This document shows positions 23,598 to 32,268 of a DNA stretch of 64,000 bases, piece by piece. Every line of letters starts with the position of its first letter. Within the stretch, counting starts at the first letter, position 1. Made by a program: the position numbers and the translations under genes. The notes beneath the pieces are model-generated. The model was not told the origin of the DNA. It did no database searches and was given only the letters and a program-made list of their open reading frames with translations. The stretch comes from OLB16 sp964422415 (lineage in GTDB: Bacteria; Hinthialibacterota; Hinthialibacteria; OLB16): assembly GCA_964422415.1 (NCBI GenBank), contig CAYRBI010000009.1:12396-76395 (forward strand). Direction: 5' to 3'.

Positions 23598-26339
23598 CTA
23601 GAGATCCAGAGTGGCCTTGACCAGACCCTCTTGAACCTCGTGCTGTGTCTGGAAGCCCAGTTTCTCGGAGATTTTCTGCATCTCATAATTCTCGGGCAGG
23701 ATGTAGCCGATGATGCGCTTGATCCCTTCCGCGCGTCCGATGTCGATCAACCGGCTGAGGATCTCTGTTCCCAGACCCTGCTTCTGATACTTGTCGGTCA
23801 CGAGGATCGCGAACTCCGCCTCGTTCTCGACCCGGCTGCGGGTCAGGCGTCCCGCCGCCAGGATCTCATATTCGCCTGGCTTGCTGCCCTTCACCTCGGC
23901 GACTAATGGCCACTCGCGGCTATAATCGCTGAAGCAGATGCGAGTTAGGCGCTCATGGGTGATGCGTTGGCTGAGTTTCAAGGTGTGCAGGTAACGGAAA
24001 TAGACGGTCCGCTCGGATAGGGTTTCATGGAAGCGGGCCACGGCTGGCTCATCCTCCGGACGGATTGGCCGGATCATCACATTCACATTGTCTTTGGTCT
24101 TCCAGGGTGAGCAGTACTGAGTGGGATAAGGACGAATTGCGAGTTTGGGCAACTGATCCTCTGTAACCGAGGCATCATGCAGCACAATGCGTGCATCTAG
24201 AGCTAACAGGTACTCTGGAGAGGCCAGCAATGGGTTGATATCGATTTCCTTGATCCAGCGCTGTTCGGAGACCAAGTAGCTGAAGCGGACCATGAGGTGC
24301 TCGAGAGCGGCTAGATCCACTGGTTTACGTCCACGCACGCCTTTGAGAGCCTTATAAATCAGGGTTTGTTCCATCATGCGGCGGGCCAGGGTCGTGTTCA
24401 ACGGTGGTAGACCCAGGGCACGGTCCTTGTACACCTCAACCAGCTGGCCACCTGATCCGAAGAGCAGCACGGGGCCAAACTGCGAGTCAATACTGCTCCC
24501 AATGATGATCTCGTAGCCATCCCGCTGTTTGATCATGGTCTGGACCGTGACACCTTGGAAGTGTTCGGCTCCAGCTTTTTCGGTCACACCCTTTTGGATT
24601 GCCTTGTAGGCACGGCGGACATCCTCATCGTTCTCAAGATTGAGTTGCACACCACCGACATCGGTCTTGTGGGTGATCGTCTCGGAGAAGAGCTTGAGCA
24701 CGACTGGGTACCCCAACTCCTTGGCGGCTTTGGAGGCATCATCCTCTGTGGTGGCGATGACAGTCTTGACCGTGGGCACGCCATAGGCGTTAAGGACTTC
24801 TTTGGACTCGAATTCGGTCAGCAGGCTGCGTCCCTCGGAGCGGGCGGTGTTGATGATCTGCTCAACCTTGGCACGGTCGGGTTGAAATTCATCGGCATCC
24901 GGCCCCAAGCTCGGGGTCTCATACAGGCCACGTAGGTGATAGGTATAGCGCCACATGTAGTTGAAAGCGCGTGTAGCGATGTCGGGGTAGGGGAAGGTCG
25001 GGATGCCAGCCTTGGCCAAGATCGCCTCACCAGCGGCTACATCTGATCCACCCATCCAACTCGCCAGGACTGGTTTACCCTCGATCTTGGCATAGGGGGC
25101 CAGCTTCTCGGCGGTTTGTGTGGGTTCGGTCATGTCCTGTGGGGTGAGGATCACGAGCAGTCCATCGCTGTGGGGATCCTTGGCGACTGTTTCAAGCGCC
25201 TTGGCATACCTCTCTGGATCGGCATCACCGATGATGTCGATCGGATTACTGTGACTCCAGGAGGTTGGTAGGAAGGTGTTGAGCGTCTCCATCGTCTCGG
25301 GAGCAATCTCGGCCAGTTCGCCGCCCCCCATGATGAGGGCATCGGTGGCGAGCACTCCTGGTCCACCCGCATTGGTGAAGATTGACAGGTTCGGGCCCTT
25401 GGGACGTGGTTGTTTAGCGAGCACCTCGGCCATGGAGAAGAGGTCCTCGATGCTGTCGACCTGAAGTACGCCGCTACGGCGGAAAGAGCACCGCAGGACC
25501 TCGTCGCTTCCAGCTAGGGAACCGGTGTGCGAGGCGGCGGCTTTGGCGGCTGCGGCGGTACGTCCCGCCTTGATGACAATAATCGGTTTGGTGAGAGCCA
25601 CTTCACGGGCGGCGGACAGGAAGGAACGCGCATCGCCGACGGTTTCCATGTAAATCACGATGCTCTTGGTCTTGGGATCGTCGCCCAGGTAATCGATCAG
25701 GTCTCCCCAGCCAACATCCACCATCGAGCCGATGGAAACAAAGGAGCTGAAACCAACCTTGTGTTGATGAGCCCAATCCAGTATAGCCGTGCACAAGGCA
25801 CCACTCTGGCTGATGAAGCCGACATTACCAGGGCGGGCGATGCTGCTGGCGAAGGTCGCGTTCAAACCCGTGATGGGATTCATCACGCCCAAGCAGTTCG
25901 GGCCAATGATGCGGAGATTGCCCTTACGGGCGCGCGCCAGAATATCCTGCTCTAACTTGGCGCCCTCGGGGCCGAGCTCTTTGAAACCAGCCGAGATGAT
26001 GATGGCGCTCTTCACTCCGGCTTTCACACAGTCATCGGTGATGCCTGGAATGGATTGGGCAGGAGTCACTATGACGGCGAGGTCGACCTTCTCGGGAACC
26101 GCACCAATGTTGGGATAGGCCTTGATGCCCCATACACTGGAGCGTTTGGGATTGACTGGATAAACCGTACCCCCGAATGGATTGGTGACCAGATTACGGA
26201 GGATGGTCCTCCCCACGCTTCCCACCTTCTCGGTGGCCCCGATCAGAGCGACTGTCTGAGGGTGAAAGATTGAGTCCAAGGGATGATCGGCCGCCTCGGA
26301 TTCCTGATTGAGAATGGTCTCACCAATGCTTCGGTCCAT
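23598..26339 (-). CDS. Acetate-CoA ligase (ADP-forming) fused to a GNAT acetyltransferase
   Basis: Converts acetyl-CoA (or another acyl-CoA) plus ADP and phosphate to acid plus CoA and ATP, conserving energy in fermentation. About 913 residues from ATG 26339 (AAGGAG six bases upstream). Order of domains: CoA-binding Rossmann (FHPQTVALIGATEKVGSVGR), succinyl-CoA-ligase-like domain with the loop AAASHTGSLAGSDEV holding the phosphorylatable histidine, ATP-grasp domain (YPVVLKLFSETITHKTDVGG), and a C-terminal GNAT domain (EFAILVTDKYQKQGLGTEIL) of ~170 residues starting near MIRPIRPEDEPAV. GNAT fusions of this type resemble the Pat lysine acetyltransferases that regulate acyl-CoA synthetases, so self-regulation by acetylation is possible. 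The neighbours (nifJ, hox) fit a pyruvate-to-acetate route. Confidence 0.92.
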   Translation of the reverse strand: MDRSIGETILNQESEAADHPLDSIFHPQTVALIGATEKVGSVGRTILRNLVTNPFGGTVYPVNPKRSSVWGIKAYPNIGAVPEKVDLAVIVTPAQSIPGITDDCVKAGVKSAIIISAGFKELGPEGAKLEQDILARARKGNLRIIGPNCLGVMNPITGLNATFASSIARPGNVGFISQSGALCTAILDWAHQHKVGFSSFVSIGSMVDVGWGDLIDYLGDDPKTKSIVIYMETVGDARSFLSAAREVALTKPIIVIKAGRTAAAAKAAASHTGSLAGSDEVLRCSFRRSGVLQVDSIEDLFSMAEVLAKQPRPKGPNLSIFTNAGGPGVLATDALIMGGGELAEIAPETMETLNTFLPTSWSHSNPIDIIGDADPERYAKALETVAKDPHSDGLLVILTPQDMTEPTQTAEKLAPYAKIEGKPVLASWMGGSDVAAGEAILAKAGIPTFPYPDIATRAFNYMWRYTYHLRGLYETPSLGPDADEFQPDRAKVEQIINTARSEGRSLLTEFESKEVLNAYGVPTVKTVIATTEDDASKAAKELGYPVVLKLFSETITHKTDVGGVQLNLENDEDVRRAYKAIQKGVTEKAGAEHFQGVTVQTMIKQRDGYEIIIGSSIDSQFGPVLLFGSGGQLVEVYKDRALGLPPLNTTLARRMMEQTLIYKALKGVRGRKPVDLAALEHLMVRFSYLVSEQRWIKEIDINPLLASPEYLLALDARIVLHDASVTEDQLPKLAIRPYPTQYCSPWKTKDNVNVMIRPIRPEDEPAVARFHETLSERTVYFRYLHTLKLSQRITHERLTRICFSDYSREWPLVAEVKGSKPGEYEILAAGRLTRSRVENEAEFAILVTDKYQKQGLGTEILSRLIDIGRAEGIKRIIGYILPENYEMQKISEKLGFQTQHEVQEGLVKATLDL

Positions 26340-26412
26340 GTTTGGCTCCTTTGGTCCTGTATTGCTGATTTTCATGAAAGTCCGGAACTTGTATCACGGA
26401 CTGTCCTAGCAG

Positions 26413-26457
26413 AAAAAAAACGAGCGGCAGTCTCCAGAGAAAACTGTCTCACTCGTT
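26413..26457 (-). terminator. Rho-independent terminator at the end of the hox-hypA operon
   Basis: Reading on the minus strand: stem AACGAG..CAGT, a loop of about 13 bases, ACTG..CTCGTT, followed directly by a run of eight T. It lies about 50 bases after the hypA stop and before the acetate-CoA ligase gene, so the two gene groups can be transcribed separately. Confidence 0.8.
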
Positions 26458-26506
26458 AATCCGCGAATGCGGTAGTCTATTACTAAGATCCCGGTTCTAC
26501 AAACCT

Positions 26507-26881
26507 TTATGACTGGCACAGAGGCGCGGGGTCATCCGCCACCCGTACCTCCAGTAATTCGAGGTCGTGGGCTTCCTCGATCTCCTCCACATAGCCACAC
26601 CCCGGGCATACGAACATGTGACCCGCCAGGTCATCGCTGTGGATGATCTGTTGATGTGCACAACGTGGACACTTAAAATCACGGTTCACTGATTCCACGA
26701 CAATCTCCGCCCCTTCGAGAGGAGTGCCCGCGGAAAGTGATTGAACCGCTTGTTCCAGGGCGGCCTCGGAAAAGGCGCTGGCGCGGCGGAACCGGAGCAA
26801 TTCAACGCGCGGATTCCCGCGTTTGGCCACTTCATCGAGAACTGCCTTCACCAGGGATTCGGCGATGGAGTATTCATGCAT
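26507..26881 (-). CDS. hypA: Hydrogenase nickel incorporation protein HypA
   Basis: Small nickel and zinc metallochaperone that, with HypB, delivers Ni to the large subunit of NiFe hydrogenase. The 124-residue protein begins MHEYSIAES, where His2 is the nickel ligand, and has the zinc site CPRC (71-74) and CPGC (92-95). It overlaps the preceding protease gene by eight bases and is the last gene of the hox operon. Confidence 0.95.
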   Translation of the reverse strand: MHEYSIAESLVKAVLDEVAKRGNPRVELLRFRRASAFSEAALEQAVQSLSAGTPLEGAEIVVESVNRDFKCPRCAHQQIIHSDDLAGHMFVCPGCGYVEEIEEAHDLELLEVRVADDPAPLCQS

Positions 26882-27389
26882 CTTTCTTGGCTCCGCAGGC
26901 CTTTGAAGTGACTAGCACTGGCATGATCTCCTGCTCTCCCCTCCATGCGGAGTCGATAATCGTCCGGATTTGGCTCAACGCATCCGGGATCAGCGAGTGT
27001 ACACGGGGACTTATCTCTTCTCCCAACTCAAAGGACTGTCCCGTGATACTGAGCACATAAGCCCGTGGTTGACATCCATACAGGATCTCACAGGCGATCA
27101 GTAGCGTGGAGGGGGTCACATGGTGCGAAAATGTGGTTTCAGCATTCTCTGGAACCAATTGTACACACCTGACCCCATCATCTACCTGACCGCATGAGGC
27201 GTCGATGAAGACCACGGTTCCGTAATGAGAGAGAGTTTCCGCCAGATCGGGGGTTAACTGGTGGCAGGGGATGATCCGCACGCGGTCATCATGCCGGTAC
27301 TCCGTCTCCAGTTGCTCCGCCACATAACAACCAAAGGCGTCATCGCCCCTGAGCGGATTCCCATAACCTAGGATCAGAACCTCCCGCAT
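26874..27389 (-). CDS. Hydrogenase maturation protease (HyaD/HoxW family)
   Basis: Endopeptidase that removes the C-terminal tail of the hydrogenase large subunit after nickel insertion. About 171 residues from ATG 27389, which overlaps the hoxH TGA by one base (TGATG). Family marks: N-terminal VLILGYGNPLRGDDAFGCYV with the Asp that binds Ni, the central VVFIDASCG, and SHHVTPSTLL with the second ligand. A longer upstream reading inside hoxH is rejected as an artefact. Its substrate is presumably the adjacent HoxH, which has the expected C-terminal extension. Confidence 0.92.
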   Translation of the reverse strand: MREVLILGYGNPLRGDDAFGCYVAEQLETEYRHDDRVRIIPCHQLTPDLAETLSHYGTVVFIDASCGQVDDGVRCVQLVPENAETTFSHHVTPSTLLIACEILYGCQPRAYVLSITGQSFELGEEISPRVHSLIPDALSQIRTIIDSAWRGEQEIMPVLVTSKACGAKKDA

Positions 27390-28813
27390 CAACCCCGCCT
27401 TAGCTCGTCCACAACCTTTCCATCCGTATCGACTAGCTGGATCTCCAGCGGCATCTTTCCAAGGGCGTGAGTGGAACAACTCAAGCACGGATCATAGGCC
27501 CGGACCACTGCTTCGACGCGATTGAGCATTCCCTCTTGAAGGTTCTTTCCATCCACGAAGTGTTTGGCGACCTGAAGGACTCCCCGGTTCATCGCCAGGT
27601 TGTTGTGACCCGTGGCGATAATCAGGTTGGCCGATAACATCAGGCCATCTTCATCGATCTTGTAGTGGTGAATGAGGGTGCCGCGTGGAGCTTCGGAGAC
27701 GCCGACGCCTTCGTAGGCGTTCGGACGGGCTACGGCGCGTACATGGCTACTGAGAATATCTTTGTCATTGAGCAGTATCTCAATTCGCTCGAGGCCATAA
27801 ATGATCTCGATCAGACGTGCGTAATGGTAGTGGAACGAGGAGAGCACCGCGCCGCGTTCCAGCGCGCGGAACTCGGCCAGTTCTTGATCGGCTAAGGGGG
27901 TTCCGCAACGGTCGACGATATTCAAGCGGGCCAGCGGTCCGACACGGTAGATACCATTGGGATAGCCCATCGGTTTGTAAAAGGGCGATTTCAAGAAGCT
28001 GAAAGGCTCCACCTTTTCCCCGATGTACTCAAAGTACTTCGTGGCATCCAGGTTTTCGGCAACGATATTACCGGCGGCGCCGACCACACGGACCTTGCCA
28101 TTATAGTGCGCCAGTTCCTTATTGTCGGTGACAATCCCCAGGAACAGGCTGGGGAAATTGGCGAAGGTGCGGATCTCCTCGTTGTATTGATCCAGAGATC
28201 GTTTGTACCAATCGAGTGTCTTGCGCGCAATTGCCATCGCCGCGGGGATGGCCTTGAGAATGCGTTCACGCAGTTCGGGCGCGAGGGGTTCATTCACACC
28301 ACCGGCCACGACCCATGAGGGGTGGATGCGCTTGCCACCCAGCCATTCGATGACCTGTTGCCCGAACTGGCGTAGTTGAATACCACTCTTGGCGAGTTCG
28401 GGATTGGCTTGGAGCACGCCCACGATATTCCGCTGCGCGGGATCCGCATCCATCCCCAAGAGGAGGTCTGGCGAGGAGAGATGGAAGAAACTAAGCGCGT
28501 GGGATTGCACAATCTGAGCGAGATTCATGATCCGCCGCAGATTGGCCGCTGTCTCGGGGATCCGGACCGCGAGTAATTCATCGCAGGCCTTGGCCGAGGC
28601 GACCAAGTGCGAGACGGGACAGATACCGCAGATGCGGGCCATTAAGGAGGGCATCTCGCGGAAGGGACGTCCCTCGCAGAGTTTCTCAAAGCCACGGAAC
28701 TGAGTGACTATGAATTGCGCGTCTTGGACCGAACCGGAATCATCCAGCTGTAGAATAATTTTGGCGTGGCCCTCGATACGGGTAACGGGATCTATAACAA
28801 TTTTCTGGCTCAT
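27389..28813 (-). CDS. hoxH: NAD-linked NiFe hydrogenase large subunit HoxH (group 3d-like)
   Basis: Catalytic subunit that binds the NiFe(CN)2CO centre and interconverts H2 with protons and electrons. 474 residues from ATG 28813 (AGAGAGG upstream). The L1 ligand motif is RICGICPVSH (Cys62, Cys65) and the L2 motif is DPCLSCSTH (Cys443, Cys446). A tail of about 25 residues after the conserved His (ALGKMPLEIQLVDTDG...) would be cut off by the maturation protease encoded next. The tail and neighbouring diaphorase genes point to group 3d (Hox) rather than an F420- or methyl viologen-type enzyme; a tree would settle that. Confidence 0.95.
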   Translation of the reverse strand: MSQKIVIDPVTRIEGHAKIILQLDDSGSVQDAQFIVTQFRGFEKLCEGRPFREMPSLMARICGICPVSHLVASAKACDELLAVRIPETAANLRRIMNLAQIVQSHALSFFHLSSPDLLLGMDADPAQRNIVGVLQANPELAKSGIQLRQFGQQVIEWLGGKRIHPSWVVAGGVNEPLAPELRERILKAIPAAMAIARKTLDWYKRSLDQYNEEIRTFANFPSLFLGIVTDNKELAHYNGKVRVVGAAGNIVAENLDATKYFEYIGEKVEPFSFLKSPFYKPMGYPNGIYRVGPLARLNIVDRCGTPLADQELAEFRALERGAVLSSFHYHYARLIEIIYGLERIEILLNDKDILSSHVRAVARPNAYEGVGVSEAPRGTLIHHYKIDEDGLMLSANLIIATGHNNLAMNRGVLQVAKHFVDGKNLQEGMLNRVEAVVRAYDPCLSCSTHALGKMPLEIQLVDTDGKVVDELRRG

Positions 28814-28826
28814 TCTCAACCTCTCT

Positions 28827-29360
28827 TTAGGCGCCAAAGCGAGTCAACTCGCTGACGTTAGGGGAACGTCCCTCCAGTAACTCGGTCAGCACAAAATAGA
28901 TGGCGTCGGAGGAGGGAGGACAACCGGGGATGAACATATCCACTTCGACAATCTCATGAACGGGACAGGCTTTGGGAAGCAAGTGCGGAAGTGTTCCCGC
29001 GGGGATGGATGGATTCAGCGTGGCATTCTCCAGATATCCCCGTTTGAGAACATCCTCGACGGAGAAGTAGTTTCTCATGCCGGGGATATTCGAGTTGACG
29101 GCGCAATCACCGAGCGACACCAGCGTACGGGTATGCTTGCGGATCATGCGGATCTTCTCGACGTCCTCATCAGTACTGACCGCGCCCTCTACCAGGGTGA
29201 TGTCCACCATGTCGGGGAAGGTCTTAAAGTCCACCAAGGGACTGTAGACAATATCTGCCTTTCCGGCCACTTCGACGATACGTTCATCCATGTCGAGAAA
29301 CGACATGTGACAACCGGAGCAGCCATCCAACCAGACTGTCGCTAGTGTCTTCTTACTCAT
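28827..29360 (-). CDS. hoxY: NiFe hydrogenase small subunit HoxY
   Basis: Small subunit carrying the proximal [4Fe-4S] cluster that passes electrons from HoxH to the diaphorase part. 177 residues with WLDGCSGCHMSFLDMDER near the N-terminus, SLGDCAVNSNIPGMRN in the middle, a later cysteine (KACPVHEIV) and the C-terminal FIPGCPPSSDAIYFVL, giving the four expected cysteine ligands. It is short, as in soluble NAD-reducing enzymes, and has no Tat signal, so the enzyme is cytoplasmic. It overlaps hoxU by eight bases. Confidence 0.95.
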   Translation of the reverse strand: MSKKTLATVWLDGCSGCHMSFLDMDERIVEVAGKADIVYSPLVDFKTFPDMVDITLVEGAVSTDEDVEKIRMIRKHTRTLVSLGDCAVNSNIPGMRNYFSVEDVLKRGYLENATLNPSIPAGTLPHLLPKACPVHEIVEVDMFIPGCPPSSDAIYFVLTELLEGRSPNVSELTRFGA

Positions 29361-30075
29361 TACGATCTCCCCGCATCAGGGTCAGGTAGGGCAGGAATTC
29401 CTGTCGTTTGGACATCTCGGCGGATGACCTGAGCTTCTCGAACAGGGCACCCGTGGGGCAGACGTTGACACACTTGCCACAACTGGTGCAGGTGTCCGAA
29501 CTCCCCCATGATTGTTTCAGGTCGCAGATGATGCGCGAGTCATCTCCGCGTCCCATCAAGTCCCAGGTATGGGCTCCCTCCACCTCCGCACACACGCGGA
29601 TACAGCGCATGCAACGGATACAACGGTTGTTGTCCATGCCGAAACGTTCATGCGACATGTCGACTGACAAGGAGGGATAACGATATGGGAAGTGAATGTG
29701 TGTCAATCCGAGTTTCTGGGCCCAGGCCTGCAATTCGCAGTGGCCATTGGAAACGCAGATCGAGCAGATGTGATTACGCGCCACGAACAAGAGCTCCAGC
29801 AGCATCTGGCGGTAACGGGTCAGGCGCTCCGAGTTTGTCGTAACTTCCATGCCTTCCTGGCACTCGGTCACGCAGGCTGGAAGCAACTTATTTGTTCCTT
29901 TGACCTCCACCAGACAGAGACGGCAGGCCCCAATCGGGGACAACCCGTCCAGGTGGCAGAGGGTAGGGATCTGGATGTTATTTTCGCGGGCGACTGTCAG
30001 GATGGTCTGGTCCTCACTCGCGCTCACGTCGCGTCCATCGATAACTAATGTTTTGATTTTTGCGATTGGGCTCAT
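29353..30075 (-). CDS. hoxU: Diaphorase iron-sulfur subunit HoxU (NuoG-N-like)
   Basis: Electron-transfer subunit between the hydrogenase and the diaphorase of the Hox complex. The 240 residues have an N-terminal [2Fe-2S] ferredoxin-like domain (IPTLCHLDGLSPIGACRLCL, ACVTEC), a NuoG-type His/Cys cluster region (ICSICVSNGHCELQAW) and a pair of [4Fe-4S] sets (CIRCMRCIRVC and CTSCGKCVNVCPTG). The length matches HoxU, which is the truncated version of NuoG. GGGAGG precedes the start. Confidence 0.95.
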   Translation of the reverse strand: MSPIAKIKTLVIDGRDVSASEDQTILTVARENNIQIPTLCHLDGLSPIGACRLCLVEVKGTNKLLPACVTECQEGMEVTTNSERLTRYRQMLLELLFVARNHICSICVSNGHCELQAWAQKLGLTHIHFPYRYPSLSVDMSHERFGMDNNRCIRCMRCIRVCAEVEGAHTWDLMGRGDDSRIICDLKQSWGSSDTCTSCGKCVNVCPTGALFEKLRSSAEMSKRQEFLPYLTLMRGDRNE

Positions 30076-30092
30076 GTCATATCCTCCCGGAC

Positions 30093-31703
30093 TCAGCCTT
30101 CCACCTGGAGCTGGGAGACATACTCATCCCGGAAGTACTTGAAGGTACTCAACACCGGGTTGGGTGCGGTCTGCCCGAGTCCGCAGAGACTTGTGGATTT
30201 TACCACGTCGCAGAGTTCCTCCAACATCAGGAGGTCCCGCTGGCTGGCTTCGCCATTCGCGATCTTCGCCAGCAGGTCGTGCATCACGGCGGTCCCGATC
30301 CGGCAAGGTACACACTTGCCACAGGACTCTGATTTGCTGAATTCCATGAAGAACTTGGCCACATCGACCATGTTGGAGGTTTCATCCATCACGATCATGC
30401 CGCCCGACCCCATGATCGAGCCAAGGCGGTTGAGGGATTCATAATCAACTGGAGCGTCCAGGAAGGTTTCCGGGATGCAACCTCCCGAGGGACCACCGGT
30501 TTGGACCGCTTTGAAGCGTTTTCCTTCTGGAATGCCACCCCCGATGTCGAAGATGATTTCCCGCAGGGTGATGCCCATGGGAACCTCGATCAGGCCGGTG
30601 TTATCAACCCGTCCGGCCAAGGCGAAGACCTTGGTGCCCTTGCTCTTTTCGGTGCCGATCGAGGCGAACCAATCCCCACCCTTGCGTATAATGGTGGGAA
30701 TATTGGCCAGCGTCTCCACGTTATTAATGAGAGTGGGCGAATCCCATACGCCGGATTCAGCGGGGAAGGGAGGACGAGGGCGTGGAGTTCCACGGCGGCC
30801 TTCGATGGAGGCCAACAGCGCGGTTTCCTCGCCGCACACAAAGGCGCCCGCGCCCAAACGCAGTTCGATGTTGAATTGATGCGGAGTTCCCGCGATCTCG
30901 TTACCAAGCATACCGAAACGGTTGGCTTGGCGGATAGCGTTCCGCAGTCTCTTGATGGCCAAGGGGTATTCAGCGCGTACATAGATGTAGCCGTTGGTGG
31001 CGCCGACCGCATACGCCGCGATGGTCATGCCTTCGATGACCCGGTGCGGATCACTCTCGAGTACGCTGCGGTCCATGAACGCGCCGGGATCGCCTTCATC
31101 GGCGTTACACACTACGAATTTGCCACGTCCTTGCGCGCGTGACTTGGCGACCATGCTCCATTTCAGTCCTGTGGGGAATCCAGCACCGCCGCGTCCACGC
31201 AGCCCGCTCTTAATGATCTCCTCGATGGTTTCCTGAGGAGTCATCTCGCTGAGCACGTTGACGAGTGATGAATAACCGCCCACGGCGATGTATTCCTCGA
31301 TCCGTTCTGGATCGATATGTCCACAGTTCTCCAAGACCACCTTCTGTTGACGTTTGAAGAAGGGGACATCGGTGGAGCACTCCAGCCGGCTGACTGGTTG
31401 TTCTTTGCCGAGGTTCTCGACAATCTCGGTCGAATCATCGGGTTTCACATACTGATAAAGGGTTCCCTCGGGTTCAACCGAGACCAATGGACCGCGCGAA
31501 CACAGGCCCATGCAGCCGACACCCTTGACATGGTATTTCTCGCCCAGACCTTGGCGGTCGATCTCCTTGGTGAGCGATTCCTGCACCTTGTCCGCATGGG
31601 AGGACAGGCACCCCGCCGCCACACAGACGCAGATGTGCTTCTGGAACTTCCCTTGAGCTTCCTGCTCTTCCGTTGATACCTGGCTTAGTTCGTCGACGTT
31701 CAT
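30093..31703 (-). CDS. hoxF: NADH-binding diaphorase subunit HoxF (NuoF-like)
   Basis: FMN- and NAD(H)-binding subunit of the bidirectional hydrogenase. 536 residues: an N-terminal thioredoxin-like [2Fe-2S] domain (CVCVAAGCLSSH, VGCMGLCSRGP), then NuoF core motifs for FMN and NAD (GLRGRGGAGFPTGLKW, CNADEGDPGAFMDRSV, LGAGAFVCGEETALL), and the C-terminal [4Fe-4S] set (ESCGKCVPCRIGT and CDVVKSTSLCGLGQ). The start overlaps the hoxE stop by four bases (ATGA). The fused NuoE-like N-terminus is typical of HoxF. Confidence 0.95.
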   Translation of the reverse strand: MNVDELSQVSTEEQEAQGKFQKHICVCVAAGCLSSHADKVQESLTKEIDRQGLGEKYHVKGVGCMGLCSRGPLVSVEPEGTLYQYVKPDDSTEIVENLGKEQPVSRLECSTDVPFFKRQQKVVLENCGHIDPERIEEYIAVGGYSSLVNVLSEMTPQETIEEIIKSGLRGRGGAGFPTGLKWSMVAKSRAQGRGKFVVCNADEGDPGAFMDRSVLESDPHRVIEGMTIAAYAVGATNGYIYVRAEYPLAIKRLRNAIRQANRFGMLGNEIAGTPHQFNIELRLGAGAFVCGEETALLASIEGRRGTPRPRPPFPAESGVWDSPTLINNVETLANIPTIIRKGGDWFASIGTEKSKGTKVFALAGRVDNTGLIEVPMGITLREIIFDIGGGIPEGKRFKAVQTGGPSGGCIPETFLDAPVDYESLNRLGSIMGSGGMIVMDETSNMVDVAKFFMEFSKSESCGKCVPCRIGTAVMHDLLAKIANGEASQRDLLMLEELCDVVKSTSLCGLGQTAPNPVLSTFKYFRDEYVSQLQVEG

Positions 31704-32200
31704 TGGCTCAACATCTCCTCGACCCGTTCGTTAAAGGACGACGGATTGGCATTGCCGACCACGACACCATCCAGAACTACCGCGGGAGCGATACCACAAG
31801 CTCCCAAACAACGCGCCGTTATCAAGGACAATTCACCATCCGGGGTGGTTTCACCCGCCTTGATTCCGTGAGCTTTTTCGAGATTGCCCAGGATATGTCC
31901 AGTGCCTTTAATATAGCAGGCGGTACCCATGCACACCACGCACGTGTGCTTGCCCTGAGGCTTCATGTTGAAATAATGATAGAAGGTCGCAACGCCATAA
32001 GCCTGACTGAGTGGTACCCGCAGGGCGCGCGCCACATATTTCAGGGCCTCTTCATCGACATAACCGAAGCTCTCCTGAACCGCATGGAGGGTCTCGATTA
32101 AAGCGTGGGGTTTATACCCCAACCGCCTCATCGTGGTAGAGATGAGACGCCACCGCTTGTCATCCGATGGAAGAGGTATTTTTTCGGGTGCAAGAATCAT
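31700..32200 (-). CDS. hoxE: Diaphorase subunit HoxE (NuoE-like)
   Basis: Small [2Fe-2S] thioredoxin-fold subunit associated with the diaphorase in five-subunit Hox enzymes. 166 residues with YGVATFYHYFNMKPQGKHTC, then VCMGTACYIKGTGHIL, and a second cysteine pair TARCLGACGIAPAVVL; these give the four cluster ligands of NuoE. A GGAG site precedes the ATG. Presence of HoxE makes this a HoxEFUYH enzyme, as in cyanobacteria, in which ferredoxin or flavodoxin coupling has been reported. Confidence 0.94.
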   Translation of the reverse strand: MILAPEKIPLPSDDKRWRLISTTMRRLGYKPHALIETLHAVQESFGYVDEEALKYVARALRVPLSQAYGVATFYHYFNMKPQGKHTCVVCMGTACYIKGTGHILGNLEKAHGIKAGETTPDGELSLITARCLGACGIAPAVVLDGVVVGNANPSSFNERVEEMLSQ

Positions 32201-32231
32201 TACTGTCTCCTCTGTGTATTACCACTGCCAA

Positions 32232-32264
32232 GAGGGAGGAGGCGGATCACGCCACTCCACCCTC
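32232..32264 (-). terminator. Hairpin between the DHOD-like gene and hoxE
   Basis: On the minus strand GAGGGTGGAGTGGCG pairs with CGCCTCCTCCCTC around a short loop, starting five bases after the stop of the dihydroorotate-dehydrogenase-like gene and 32 bases before the hoxE start. There is no T-run, so it is more likely an attenuator or processing/stability element than a full terminator. Confidence 0.5.
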
Positions 32265-32268
32265 TCGA

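Noticed and set aside
27390..27488. Upstream extension of the maturation protease
   Set aside because: It lies wholly within hoxH in another frame; the start at 27389 has the TGATG coupling and the conserved N-terminal motif.
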